Assembly (NCBI RefSeq): GCF_017303295.1
Contig: NZ_JAFKOK010000022.1
Span: 1-48,757 of the forward strand
Direction of reading: 5' to 3'
From: Rhodobacter sp. NTK016B
GTDB lineage: Bacteria; Pseudomonadota; Alphaproteobacteria; Rhodobacterales; Rhodobacteraceae
Length of the DNA stretch: 48,757 bases
Shown here one piece after another: positions 16,858 to 24,480 of this stretch. How positions within the stretch are numbered: the stretch's first letter is position 1; every line of letters begins with the position of its first letter. The position numbers and the translations under genes were made by a program. Below the pieces are notes generated by a model. That model was not told where the DNA came from, ran no database searches, and was given only the letters and a program-made list of their open reading frames with translations.

Positions 16858-17098
16858 AGGTTTGCTCCAAGTTTGGAGGGCCTTGCGGACCCTCCGGCTC
16901 TATTTTCACCGGGTTCAAGAGACCCCGATGTCGGGTCCGCTACGGGTCCGTCCAAGTCATCCCGGGGTCAGCATGTGCCACCCGCTAGAATTCTTATTCT
17001 TTCCCGTCTCAGGCAGGACTTATGGAAGGGAGATCCCAACCGCCCACCGTCTCGGACGATGCGCAACGGGGCACGACCGAATCGCACCCTGCTACAGG
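16858..17098 (-). promoter_or_regulatory. rplJ leader (candidate L10(L12)4 autoregulatory leader)
   Basis: The region from the predicted start site near 17098 to the rplJ GTG is about 240 nt with no convincing open frame. Near its 3' end, GGAGGG and CCCTCC arms (about 16877-16898) flank a short loop just upstream of the ribosome binding site. The stretch before it contains paired GGACCCG-type segments. Position and length match the known L10 leader, in which the L10-L12 complex represses translation. The K-turn could not be confirmed by eye. Confidence 0.5.
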
Positions 17099-17104
17099 AC
17101 GGGA

Positions 17105-17133
17105 CAGATAACCGCTTCGCCGTCCGATGCCAA
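17105..17133 (-). promoter_or_regulatory. Promoter of rplJ-rplL-rpoB-rpoC
   Basis: On the minus strand, TTGGCA (17128-17133) and TATCTG (17105-17110) are spaced by exactly 17 bases. It lies directly downstream of the rplA terminator, so the stalk/RNA polymerase operon has its own start near 17098. Confidence 0.6.
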
Positions 17134-17183
17134 GGGGGCGCAAAGCAATTTCCGTGCCAAGCCTTGGGCCGCCGCCCTTACGG

Positions 17184-17212
17184 CAAAAGGCCCCGCGCGG
17201 GGCGGGGCCTTT
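17184..17212 (-). terminator. Intrinsic terminator after rplA
   Basis: AAAGGCCCCGC (17186-17196) and GCGGGGCCTTT (17202-17212) form an 11-bp perfect stem with a 5-base loop, and the minus strand continues into a short T-run (CCTTTTGCC). It starts 24 bases after the rplA stop and separates rplKA from rplJL-rpoBC. Confidence 0.75.
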
Positions 17213-17235
17213 CGGGAAGCTTCGATCCGGTCGGA

Positions 17236-17937
17236 TCAGGCGGCGCCGGTGGCCGAAGCCAGATCGACGCTGACGCCCGGACCCATGGTCGAGGACAGCG
17301 AGACCTTCTTCAGATAGGCACCCTTGGCGCCCGACGGCTTCGCCTTGTTGACCGCGTCGACGATGGCGCGGACGTTTTCGACCAGTTTGCCTTCGTCGAA
17401 CGAGACCTTGCCGATACCGGCGTGGATGATCCCGGCCTTTTCAACTTTGAACTGGACTTCACCGCCCTTGGCGTTGGCAACGGCCGTCGCCACGTCCATG
17501 GTCACGGTGCCGACCTTCGGGTTCGGCATCAGGTTGCGCGGACCCAGGATCTTGCCCAGACGGCCGACGATCGGCATCATGTCCGGCGTCGCGATGCAGC
17601 GATCGAATTCGATCGTGCCCGACTGGATGGTCTGCATCAGGTCTTCGTCACCGACGATGTCGGCGCCAGCTTCGCGGGCCTCATCGGCCTTCGCGCCACG
17701 GGCGAAGACGGCGACGCGGACGGTCTTGCCGGTGCCGTTCGGCAGCGAGACGACGCCGCGGACCATCTGGTCGGCGTGACGGGGGTCGACGCCGAGATTG
17801 ATCGCGACTTCGATGGTTTCGTCGAACTTGGCCGAGGCAGCGCCTTTAACCAGCTTCACCGCGTCTTCGACGGTGACGTTGGCCGTGCTGCCGAAGGCTT
17901 CGCGGGCGGTGCGGGTACGTTTACCGAGCTTGGCCAT
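17236..17937 (-). CDS. rplA: 50S ribosomal protein L1
   Basis: A 233-residue L1 with the usual two-domain layout. It has [15 protein letters not shown] at the N-terminus and the central [17 protein letters not shown] segment. The conserved [31 protein letters not shown] block near the C-terminus binds 23S rRNA helix 76-78. In other bacteria L1 also represses its own operon at the rplK leader. It begins 3 bases after the rplK stop, so translational coupling is likely, and is followed by an intrinsic terminator. Confidence 0.98.
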   Translation of the reverse strand: MAKLGKRTRTAREAFGSTANVTVEDAVKLVKGAASAKFDETIEVAINLGVDPRHADQMVRGVVSLPNGTGKTVRVAVFARGAKADEAREAGADIVGDEDLMQTIQSGTIEFDRCIATPDMMPIVGRLGKILGPRNLMPNPKVGTVTMDVATAVANAKGGEVQFKVEKAGIIHAGIGKVSFDEGKLVENVRAIVDAVNKAKPSGAKGAYLKKVSLSSTMGPGVSVDLASATGAA

Positions 17938-17940
17938 GAT

Positions 17941-18393
17941 TTACCCCTTCACCTCGATACCGCACGACTTTGCCGAGCCGAGGATGATCTGCATCGCGCC
18001 TTCGACGTCGTTGGCGTTCAGGTCTTTCATCTTCGCTTCGGCGATCTCGCGCACCTGCTTGACAGTCACGGTGCCGGCGGTTTCACGGCCCGGCTTGACC
18101 GAACCACGGGCGCGGTTGCGCTTGCCGACGGGCTTCAGGCCAGCGGCTTTCTTCAGGTACCACGACGCAGGCGGGGTCTTCAGCTCCATGCTGAACGACT
18201 TGTCCTGGTAGTAGGTGATCACCACCGGAACCGGCGCGCCGGGTTCCATGTCCGCCGACTTCGCGTTGAAGTCTTTGCAGAACTGCATGATGTTGATGCC
18301 GCGCTGACCCAGGGCAGGGCCCACGGGCGGCGAGGGGTTGGCCTGACCGGCCTTAACTTGCAGCTTCAGCTGCCCGATGACTTTCTTGGCCAT
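17941..18393 (-). CDS. rplK: 50S ribosomal protein L11
   Basis: A 150-residue L11 that binds the 23S GTPase-associated centre. The N-terminal domain reads [40 protein letters not shown], with the proline-rich thiostrepton-contact helix. The C-terminal rRNA-binding domain shows [35 protein letters not shown]. It is slightly longer than the 142-residue E. coli protein because of an [10 protein letters not shown]-type insertion near residues 95-105. An AAGGAG site precedes the ATG. It lies 98 bases after nusG. Confidence 0.98.
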   Translation of the reverse strand: MAKKVIGQLKLQVKAGQANPSPPVGPALGQRGINIMQFCKDFNAKSADMEPGAPVPVVITYYQDKSFSMELKTPPASWYLKKAAGLKPVGKRNRARGSVKPGRETAGTVTVKQVREIAEAKMKDLNANDVEGAMQIILGSAKSCGIEVKG

Positions 18394-18491
18394 GTGGCCG
18401 CTCCTTTCTCACAACGCCCCGGCCCGGACTGCCCGGCGGGGCCTGCTTAGTGGTCCGGGTGGCCCGAAAGCCGCCCTCCCACGGTGATCAC

Positions 18492-19025
18492 TCAGGCGCC
18501 CTTGGTCACCTGCGTGAATTCCAGTTCCACCGGCGTCGGGCGGCCGAAGATCGAGACCATGACCTTCAGGCGGCCATTGTCGTCGTCGACTTCCTCGACC
18601 ATGCCGGAGAATCCGTCGAACGGGCCGTCCGACACCTTGACCTGCTCGCCCACTTCGAAGCGGATCAGGTTGCGCGGTGCGGCTTCGCCTTCTTCGACGC
18701 GGTTCAGGATCAGGTTCACTTCCTCGTCGCGCATCGGGCTCGGCTTGCCGTGCTGGCCGAGGAACCCGGTCACACGGTTGATCGAGCTCACCAGATGCTG
18801 CGTGCGGGGCGTCAGTTCCATGCGTACCAGCACATAGCCGGGCATGAAGCGACGCTCCGAGGTGACCTTCTTGCCGCGGCGAACTTCGATGACCTCTTCG
18901 GTCGGAACCAGAACTTCTTCGATCTGGTCCTCGAGCGCCGCCTCGGTGGCGGCCTGGCGGATCGCTTCGGCGACCTTCTTCTCGAAGTTCGAGAGAACGC
19001 TCACCGAGTACCAACGCTTGGCCAT
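18492..19025 (-). CDS. nusG: Transcription termination/antitermination factor NusG
   Basis: A 177-residue NusG. The NGN domain (AKRWYSVSVLSNFEKKVAEAIRQ to PGYVLVRMELTPRTQHLVSSINRVTGFLG) is followed by a linker and the C-terminal KOW domain (FEVGEQVKVSDGPFDGFSGMVEEVDDDNGRLKVMVSIFGRPTPVELEF). It binds RNA polymerase and couples it to Rho or ribosomal S10. Order secE-nusG-rplK is kept, but a terminator-like hairpin lies in the 261-base gap from secE. Confidence 0.97.
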   Translation of the reverse strand: MAKRWYSVSVLSNFEKKVAEAIRQAATEAALEDQIEEVLVPTEEVIEVRRGKKVTSERRFMPGYVLVRMELTPRTQHLVSSINRVTGFLGQHGKPSPMRDEEVNLILNRVEEGEAAPRNLIRFEVGEQVKVSDGPFDGFSGMVEEVDDDNGRLKVMVSIFGRPTPVELEFTQVTKGA

Positions 19026-19116
19026 GCCATTTCCCCGTCTCTGACGGCCTTGCCGTCGCGAAAATCGTTTCAGGTCAAGCGATTGAAGGCTGCCGGACCC
19101 TGTGCGCCCCGCAGAT

Positions 19117-19144
19117 AAAAAATGTGCGCACCGAATCGGTGCGC
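19117..19144 (-). terminator. Intrinsic terminator-like hairpin between secE and nusG
   Basis: On the minus strand GCGCACC and GGTGCGC arms (19126-19132 with 19138-19144, 5-base loop) are followed after three bases by TTTTTT (19117-19122). This is a textbook intrinsic terminator shape placed between two genes normally co-transcribed. It lies 92 bases before nusG. A TTGACC hexamer occurs downstream of it, but no good -10 was found, so attenuation or partial read-through may set nusG expression. Confidence 0.7.
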
Positions 19145-19286
19145 GCCTATCTGCCGGAATGTGTTGCTGCCTTTAACGTCAGCGGGGGCGAGATTCAAGC
19201 GCAATTGAGGGTCTTGTCCCGCTTTGAGCGTCCTGCGCGGCCCTGTTTTCAAGGCCATCGCAGCCCCGAGGGGCGCGCCGGATGCC

Positions 19287-19484
19287 TTAGCTCACGAAGC
19301 CCAGGATCGCGCCGAGCCCGGTGCGGATCAGCAGGTCCACAAGGAAGAAGAACACCGCCGTCAGCCCGGTCAGCACCAGCACCATGACCGTGCTCACGCC
19401 GACTTCGCGCCGCGTCGGCCACGACACTTTCGCGGTCTCAGAGCGCACCTGCTGGAGGAACGTCAACGGGTTGGTCCGGGCCAT
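19287..19484 (-). CDS. secE: Preprotein translocase subunit SecE
   Basis: A 65-residue single-span SecE, starting MARTNPLTFLQQVRSETAKV. The amphipathic cytoplasmic helix with the conserved KVSWPTRREV segment is followed by one membrane helix (VSTVMVLVLTGLTAVFFFLVDLLI) and the short tail RTGLGAILGFVS. The short form is typical outside Enterobacteria. An upstream in-frame GTG would add 15 residues that look like spacer translation, so the ATG is chosen. It clamps SecY, encoded at 30872. The gene lies 268 bases after tRNA-Trp on the same strand. Confidence 0.93.
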   Translation of the reverse strand: MARTNPLTFLQQVRSETAKVSWPTRREVGVSTVMVLVLTGLTAVFFFLVDLLIRTGLGAILGFVS

Positions 19485-19751
19485 GGAAACTACCTCTGGG
19501 CACAAGAATCGACCGCAGGTCTGCGGCACCGCGCCGAGATACGCCCGCCCTTGCCACGTTTCAACCCGTCGGGTCCGACAGCGGCGGAGCGGCGCTCAGG
19601 AAGCCGGACTTGATGTCGTTTTTGCAACACAAGGGGGTCAACGGCTGAGGAAAGCGGTTTTTCCGGTCGGGCGCAAGGGCGCCCGGCGATGCATATCATT
19701 GGGGGGAGGGCGGTTGCGTCCGATGTCGCGTCGACGCGTTCCGTTCGGGCC

Positions 19752-19827
19752 TGGCAGGGGCAGAGGGACTCGAACCCCCGACCCTCGGTTTTGGAGACCG
19801 ATGCTCTACCAACTGAGCTATACCCCT
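19752..19827 (-). tRNA. trnW: tRNA-Trp (anticodon CCA)
   Basis: The reverse strand folds as a 76-nt tRNA: acceptor AGGGGTA with TGCCCCT, D arm GCTC-AGTTGGTA-GAGC, anticodon stem CGGTC/ACCG around loop CTCCAAA with CCA anticodon, and T arm CGGGGGTTCGAGTCCC. The discriminator is G and the 3' CCA is encoded (19752-19754). It lies upstream of secE-nusG, a common alphaproteobacterial arrangement. Confidence 0.97.
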
Positions 19828-19840
19828 AGGCCTGCGGCGG

Positions 19841-19869
19841 GGGATACGGGCTGCGCGGGCGGAAATCAA
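19841..19869 (-). promoter_or_regulatory. Promoter of tRNA-Trp (and probably secE)
   Basis: TTGATT (19864-19869) and TATCCC (19841-19846) on the minus strand are spaced by 17 bases. The predicted start near 19834 is only about 7 bases before the tRNA 5' end at 19827, as expected for a tRNA promoter. Confidence 0.6.
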
Positions 19870-20045
19870 GAGGGGTTTTGCAGGCTTTCGACAACGGGCG
19901 CTATTCCCGGTGCGCAGCGACCGTGTCTCGCGCGTCGGCGCCCTTGGTTCGCTTTGCGGGGGTCCGTTGTTTCGCCGGGATTCAGCGGCTTGCCGACGCT
20001 GGCGGTCATCTGCTCAGGGATGTGGCGAGGCGCGTCTGTTATTAG

Positions 20046-20148
20046 GGCTCTCAGGAGAGTGCTTCACCTGAGAGCCGGGTGCGCCTTCGGTCGAGTCCTT
20101 ACTCGTCGAGGGTGCGGGGCTGTGGTGTCACCCGCCTGAGCGAGTGAC
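20046..20148. other. Structured non-coding stretch between tRNA-Trp and the carbonic anhydrase gene
   Basis: This part of the 467-base gene-free gap holds two strong hairpins. GGCTCTCAGG/CCTGAGAGCC (20046-20055 with 20067-20076) is a 10-bp perfect stem with an 11-base loop. GTCAC-C-CGC/GCG-A-GTGAC (20127-20135 with 20140-20148) has a 4-base loop. Neither is followed by a T-run on either strand. The remainder of the gap (19870-20045, 20149-20294) shows no gene, only an AT-rich patch near 20225-20245. The role is unknown; mRNA 3'-end protection for the carbonic anhydrase message or a small RNA are possibilities. Confidence 0.5.
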
Positions 20149-20294
20149 GCGTGGGGCCGTACTGACACTCCTGTAGCGCGGGGCCAAGTCAGCGTTTTGC
20201 GACAGCCCTCCGATACCGGCGCCCACATCTATATATGTCTGCCGCATCCTGTTCGTGACTGAGCGCAGCAGACGAGGCGCGATGAGGGCATGCG

Positions 20295-21308
20295 CTATCG
20301 TAGGATTGGTGAGAGAAGCTCGGGTTCGATCACCAGATTGCGTACGCCGTGGGCGTGGTCTTCGTTGAATACGTTCCCCGCGAACCAGGCGTCCAGCGAC
20401 GCTATCGAGACGCGCATCACCTGCGGCCGGACGCTCCACGTCACCTGATAGGGCGAGCCGATCTCGTTATAGCCGGGGCCCGTGGTCGAGCCCTGATAGA
20501 CGACCGGCATCCCCATTGTCATCGGCAGGTTCGGTGCCTGTGCGTAACCGTCGATCGACGACAGCGCGGCCAGCGTGGTGAAGCGCGCGGCGCTGTCGTC
20601 ATTGACCACGACCATGATCTGCGCTTCGACCCGAAGCTGGGGGTTGCCGGTTTCGTCGTCCAGACACGCGCCCAGTGTCGCACCGGGGCGCACATCGGCG
20701 GTGGTGTAGACGAAATGCACTTCAATCGTGTCGCCGGGTTCGATCGAGCCGTGTTCGGTGGCGCCTACCGGGCGATGATAAGGCGTAAGCTCTTCCGGGG
20801 TCAGTCGACCGACATAGGCGAAACCGGTTCCGTAACCTTCCCCGTCGCCATTGCCGATATAAAGGGTGAAATCGCCGCCGCGGTGCTCTGCGCCTTCATG
20901 CAGGTGGATGTTGCACAGATTCATCCGCGTGTGGTGCGGGGCGGTGGCGAAGACCCGGGCATTGGCGCCGAAAGCCCTGTCGATGTCGCGCGGAGATTGC
21001 GGGCCGAAGCCCACACCGATTGAGGAATGGTAAAGCGCCGCACGCTGCGCGGCGATGATGTCGTCGGATACCGGGCCCCCATGGCCGCCCCCATGGCCCG
21101 CCGGTGCTGTGGGTGCGGCGGCGTGGCTGTCTTGCGTGCTGTTCTGCACCGGGGCCGCAGTATGAGTGACCGACGCTGCGGCGTGAGTGTCTGTTCCGTG
21201 ACCGGCGGCCTGCGAATCGCCGTGCGTGTCGCCATGAGATTGCGCCTGTGCCGCGAGAGCAAAGGTCAGCAGGGCGAGCGAGATCGTCGAAGCCGCGAGT
21301 TCCTTCAT
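20295..21308 (-). CDS. Exported delta-class carbonic anhydrase
   Basis: A 337-residue protein with a signal peptide (MKELAASTISLALLTFALAAQAQ, cleavage after about residue 22). It then has a His-rich low-complexity linker with eight histidines at residues 25-76. The mature domain contains NLCNIHLHEGAEHRGGDF (residues 130-147), whose H135-x-H137 pair and downstream histidine match the zinc ligands of delta carbonic anhydrases (diatom TWCA1-like, Pfam CA_like). It would interconvert CO2 and bicarbonate in the periplasm. The ATG at 21308 is chosen because the signal peptide begins there; the open frame extends 29 codons upstream. It stands alone, head to head with the rpmC operon and with no carbon-uptake genes nearby. 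Family assignment is from recognition; activity is inferred. Confidence 0.82.
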   Translation of the reverse strand: MKELAASTISLALLTFALAAQAQSHGDTHGDSQAAGHGTDTHAAASVTHTAAPVQNSTQDSHAAAPTAPAGHGGGHGGPVSDDIIAAQRAALYHSSIGVGFGPQSPRDIDRAFGANARVFATAPHHTRMNLCNIHLHEGAEHRGGDFTLYIGNGDGEGYGTGFAYVGRLTPEELTPYHRPVGATEHGSIEPGDTIEVHFVYTTADVRPGATLGACLDDETGNPQLRVEAQIMVVVNDDSAARFTTLAALSSIDGYAQAPNLPMTMGMPVVYQGSTTGPGYNEIGSPYQVTWSVRPQVMRVSIASLDAWFAGNVFNEDHAHGVRNLVIEPELLSPILR

Positions 21309-21519
21309 AGGCAAGTATATCCTGACACGGGTTGAACATTCCCGCGCCGGACGCACGGGTGCGGGCATGATGCGGGCCGTCCGATCCGCGATCAAGTCGC
21401 CAGAATCTTAATAATACAGAGCATTTTCAGATATTTGCGTGCATTGCCGCGCGTGGACTTCGTGCAGACGGCGCCCCGGCCGGCGGCTCGCCATCGCGGT
21501 TCCCGGTCCATGTGAAAAT

Positions 21520-21532
21520 CTGATTAAATCAG
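21520..21532. promoter_or_regulatory. Short perfect palindrome in an AT-rich patch
   Basis: CTGATTAAATCAG is a 13-base perfect palindrome in the AT-richest part of the 673-base gap between the carbonic anhydrase and rpmC starts, 28 bases upstream of the distal rpmC promoter. It resembles a small dimeric operator, but no regulator is identified. The rest of the gap (21309-21981) holds the two promoters listed and no credible gene. Confidence 0.35.
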
Positions 21533-21560
21533 TCAACTTATTGATTTACCTGGATTTCTC

Positions 21561-21589
21561 TTGCGCTCCGTCGCGTGCGCCCCTATCTA
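21561..21589 (+). promoter_or_regulatory. Distal promoter of the rpmC (spc) operon
   Basis: TTGCGC (21561-21566) and TATCTA (21584-21589) are spaced by 17 bases. A start near 21596 would give a leader of about 386 nt before rpmC. Confidence 0.5.
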
Positions 21590-21841
21590 ACGCCTCAGCG
21601 GATGGAACGGGTTCCAGCCAGCCAGCCAAGCGGGGCGCAGAGCCTCTGCTAGCCAGCACCGCCAGACACCCCGTTTCTTCTCGCCGCGTCCCGACAGGCA
21701 GCCGTCACGCCACCCATCGGGCCCGAGGCGAATCGCGAGGGCCTGCGCTTCCGGGCGTCGTCCGATCCGCCCGTTCAGGCGTCCGACGCCGTGAAACATT
21801 CCCCAAGACGCAACTTTCCAACGGTTTTCCGCCCGCCGGGC

Positions 21842-21870
21842 TTGCCTTGAGGGCGTGGCTCCCGTATAGG
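21842..21870 (+). promoter_or_regulatory. Proximal promoter of the rpmC (spc) operon
   Basis: TTGCCT (21842-21847) and TATAGG (21865-21870) are spaced by 17 bases, predicting a start near 21877 and a leader of about 105 nt. It would let the rpmC operon be transcribed although it is detached from rplP and the S10 genes. Confidence 0.55.
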
Positions 21871-21981
21871 GCCGCATCCTGCGGATTCCGGCGACGGAAT
21901 CAGCGGGTTTGTCATTGACTCCACCGGGCAAAGGGTCACCCCGAAAGGGCCCTCTGGTGATGTTGAAAAAGGAGCAGGCGC

Positions 21982-22185
21982 ATGACCGCCGCTGAACTGA
22001 CCGGCAAATCGCCGGAAGAGCTGCGTGAGCAGCTCGTTTCGCTGAAGAAAGAGGCCTTCAATCTTCGTTTCCAGAAGGCCACCAATCAGCTGGAAAACAC
22101 TGCCCGCATCCGCGCCGTCCGTCGCGACGTCGCCCGTGTGCAGACGATTCTGAACCAGAAAGCCGCTGAAGCGGCGGCGAACTGA
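21982..22185 (+). CDS. rpmC: 50S ribosomal protein L29
   Basis: A 67-residue two-helix protein, [57 protein letters not shown], typical L29. It sits near the peptide exit tunnel and contacts trigger factor and SRP together with L23. AAGGAGC precedes the ATG. In nearly all bacteria rpmC directly follows rplP; here the upstream 673 bases lack rplP and lead to a divergent carbonic anhydrase gene. Confidence 0.97.
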   Translation: MTAAELTGKSPEELREQLVSLKKEAFNLRFQKATNQLENTARIRAVRRDVARVQTILNQKAAEAAAN

Positions 22186-22197
22186 GGATAACGAGAC

Positions 22198-22437
22198 ATG
22201 CCCAAACGCATCCTGCAAGGCACCGTGACCTCGGACACCAACGAGCAGACGATCACCGTCCTCGTCGAGCGTCGCTTCACGCACCCCGTCATGAAAAAAA
22301 CCGTGCGGTCTTCAAAGAAGTACCGCGCGCATGACGCGAACAACCAATTCAAGGTCGGTGACACCGTTCGCATTGAAGAATGCGCGCCGATCTCGAAGTC
22401 GAAGCGCTGGCGCGTCGTGACCGAGGCTGACGCCTGA
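22198..22437 (+). CDS. rpsQ: 30S ribosomal protein S17
   Basis: A 79-residue OB-fold S17: [46 protein letters not shown], then [22 protein letters not shown]. It binds 16S rRNA early in assembly. It starts 12 bases after rpmC and is 63 bases before rplN. Confidence 0.97.
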   Translation: MPKRILQGTVTSDTNEQTITVLVERRFTHPVMKKTVRSSKKYRAHDANNQFKVGDTVRIEECAPISKSKRWRVVTEADA

Positions 22438-22500
22438 AACACCACTCGCCAGGGTTCTACGAAACCCTGGGGATAACCCCCAAAGGTCGGGAGACTTTCC

Positions 22501-22869
22501 ATGATCCAGATGCAGACCAATCTGGATGTTGCTGACAACTCCGGCGCTCGCCGGGTGCAGTGCATCAAGGTTCTGGGCGGCTCGCATCGCCGCTATGCTT
22601 CTGTGGGCGACATCATCGTGGTGTCGGTCAAAGAAGCCATTCCGAAAGGCCGCGTGAAAAAGGGTGACGTCCGCAAGGCCGTCGTCGTGCGCACCGCCAA
22701 GGAAGTTCGCCGCGAAGATGGTACCGCCATCCGCTTTGACCGCAACGCCGCCGTCATCCTGAACAACCAGGGTGAGCCGGTCGGGACCCGTATCTTCGGC
22801 CCGGTCGTTCGCGAGCTGCGCTCGAAGAACTTCATGAAGATCATTTCGCTTGCGCCGGAGGTGCTCTGA
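22501..22869 (+). CDS. rplN: 50S ribosomal protein L14
   Basis: A 122-residue L14: [48 protein letters not shown], then [34 protein letters not shown]. It forms part of the intersubunit bridge and the docking site of the silencing factor RsfS. The stop overlaps the rplX start by one base (TGATGG-type junction), giving translational coupling. Confidence 0.98.
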   Translation: MIQMQTNLDVADNSGARRVQCIKVLGGSHRRYASVGDIIVVSVKEAIPKGRVKKGDVRKAVVVRTAKEVRREDGTAIRFDRNAAVILNNQGEPVGTRIFGPVVRELRSKNFMKIISLAPEVL

Positions 22870-23174
22870 TGGCTGCGAAACTGAAGAAGGGCGACAAGGT
22901 CGTCGTTCTTGCCGGCAAGGATAAGGGCAAGCAGGGTGAGATCACCACTGTGATGCCGAAAGACGGCAAGGCCATTGTCGACGGCGTCAACATCGCCATC
23001 CGCCACACCCGTCAAAGCCAGGAAAACCAGGGCGGCCGTCTTCCGGTTGCGAAGCCGATCGACCTGTCGAACCTGGCGCTGGTGGACGCAAACGGCAAAG
23101 CCACCCGCGTCGGCTTCCGCGAGGAAGACGGCAAGAAGGTGCGTTTCGCCAAGACCACGGGAGACGTGATCTGA
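22869..23174 (+). CDS. rplX: 50S ribosomal protein L24
   Basis: A 101-residue L24 with an N-terminal KOW motif ([27 protein letters not shown]) and the conserved [21 protein letters not shown] segment. It is one of the two initiators of 50S assembly. Both ends overlap neighbours by one base (rplN before, rplE after), so the three genes are translationally coupled. Confidence 0.97.
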   Translation: MAAKLKKGDKVVVLAGKDKGKQGEITTVMPKDGKAIVDGVNIAIRHTRQSQENQGGRLPVAKPIDLSNLALVDANGKATRVGFREEDGKKVRFAKTTGDVI

Positions 23175-23734
23175 TGCTCGACGCAGCCACTTACACCCCG
23201 CGTTTCAAGGCCGACTACAAGGACCGCATCCGTGCGGCCCTGAAAGAAGAGTTCGGCTACAAGAACGACATGATGATCCCGCGTCTGGACAAGATCGTCC
23301 TGAACATGGGCGTCGGCGATGCGGTCAAGGACACCAAGAAGGTGAAATCGGCGCAGGCCGACCTGACCCTGATCGCCGGCCAGCAGGCCGTGATCACCAA
23401 GGCGAAGAACTCGATCGCCGGCTTCCGCGTTCGCGAGGAAATGCCGCTCGGTACCAAGGTCACGCTGCGCGGCGACCGGATGTACGAGTTCTTCGAGCGC
23501 CTTATCGTCATCGCGCTGCCCCGCGTCCGCGACTTTCGTGGCGTCAAGGGTGACTCGTTCGACGGCCGTGGCAACTACGCCATGGGCATGAAGGAGCACA
23601 TCGTCTTCCCGGAAATCGACTTCGACAAGGTCGACGACGTTCTGGGCATGGACATCATCATCTGCACCACCGCGAACACCGACGCGGAAGCCAAGGCATT
23701 GTTGAAGCACTTCAACATGCCGTTCATGGCCTGA
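23174..23734 (+). CDS. rplE: 50S ribosomal protein L5
   Basis: A 186-residue L5 that binds 5S rRNA with L18 and contacts the P-site tRNA. Conserved segments are [78 protein letters not shown] and [10 protein letters not shown]. It starts at the overlap with rplX and is followed after 19 bases by rpsN. Confidence 0.98.
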   Translation: MLDAATYTPRFKADYKDRIRAALKEEFGYKNDMMIPRLDKIVLNMGVGDAVKDTKKVKSAQADLTLIAGQQAVITKAKNSIAGFRVREEMPLGTKVTLRGDRMYEFFERLIVIALPRVRDFRGVKGDSFDGRGNYAMGMKEHIVFPEIDFDKVDDVLGMDIIICTTANTDAEAKALLKHFNMPFMA

Positions 23735-23753
23735 CGCGGAAGGAGAGAGAAAC

Positions 23754-24059
23754 ATGGCTAAAAAATCCATGGTCGAACGCGAGAAGAAGCGTCAGAAGCT
23801 GGTGCAGCAATACGCCGCCAAGCGTGCCGCTCTGAAGGAAGTCGCCACCGACCCGAATGCCTCGATGGAAGATCGCTTCAAGGCGAACCTGAAGCTGGCT
23901 GAACTGCCGCGCAACTCGTCGGCCACCCGGCTGCACAACCGTTGCCAGCTGACCGGTCGTCCGAAGGCGTATTACCGTAAACTGCAACTGTCGCGTATCA
24001 TGCTGCGGGAACTGGGGTCGAACGGCCACATTCCGGGCATGGTCAAGTCGAGCTGGTAA
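23754..24059 (+). CDS. rpsN: 30S ribosomal protein S14, zinc-independent form
   Basis: A 101-residue S14, the long form without the CxxC zinc knuckle. The C-terminal half reads [46 protein letters not shown], with a single Cys where the short zinc-binding form has four. A GGAGAG site precedes the ATG. It helps complete the small-subunit head. Confidence 0.97.
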   Translation: MAKKSMVEREKKRQKLVQQYAAKRAALKEVATDPNASMEDRFKANLKLAELPRNSSATRLHNRCQLTGRPKAYYRKLQLSRIMLRELGSNGHIPGMVKSSW

Positions 24060-24071
24060 GGGGGAGCGCAC

Positions 24072-24470
24072 ATGTCTATGAACGATCCTCTCGGCGATAT
24101 GCTGACCCGCATTCGCAACGCCCAGCTGCGCGGCAAGTCGACCGTCCGCACCCCGGCTTCCAAGCTTCGCGCTTGGGTTCTCGATGTGCTGGCCGACGAA
24201 GGCTACATCCGCGGTTACGAACACGCGACTTCGGTCGAGGGCCATCCTGAGCTGGAAATCCAGCTCAAGTATGCCTCGGGCGAGCCTGCGATCCGCGAGC
24301 TGAAGCGCATCTCCACCCCTGGCCGCCGCGTCTATGCCGGCGCCAAGGAAATCCCGTCGGTCCGCAACGGCCTTGGCGTCTCGGTGGTTTCGACCCCGAA
24401 GGGCGTCATGTCGGATGCGAACGCACGCGCTGCCAATGTCGGCGGCGAAGTGCTCTGCCGCGTGTTCTGA
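24072..24470 (+). CDS. rpsH: 30S ribosomal protein S8
   Basis: A 132-residue S8: [33 protein letters not shown] and the C-terminal [33 protein letters not shown]. It binds 16S helix 21 and, in E. coli, represses the spc operon at the rplE start; whether such a site exists here was not resolved. GGGGAG lies 8 bases before the ATG; a second ATG two codons later is possible. Confidence 0.97.
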   Translation: MSMNDPLGDMLTRIRNAQLRGKSTVRTPASKLRAWVLDVLADEGYIRGYEHATSVEGHPELEIQLKYASGEPAIRELKRISTPGRRVYAGAKEIPSVRNGLGVSVVSTPKGVMSDANARAANVGGEVLCRVF

Positions 24471-24480
24471 GGAGGGCATC

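Noticed and set aside
19070-19258. 62-codon minus-strand open frame between secE and nusG
   Set aside because: It contains the terminator hairpin and T-run within it and has no ribosome binding site or protein-like features.
19321-20139. 272-codon plus-strand frame across secE and tRNA-Trp
   Set aside because: It runs antisense to secE and the tRNA gene; composition is shadow-like.
21439-21918. 159-codon plus-strand open frame and a 114-codon minus-strand frame (21587-21931) in the rpmC upstream gap
   Set aside because: Both are Arg/Pro/Ser-rich without motif or ribosome binding site and overlap the two rpmC promoters.
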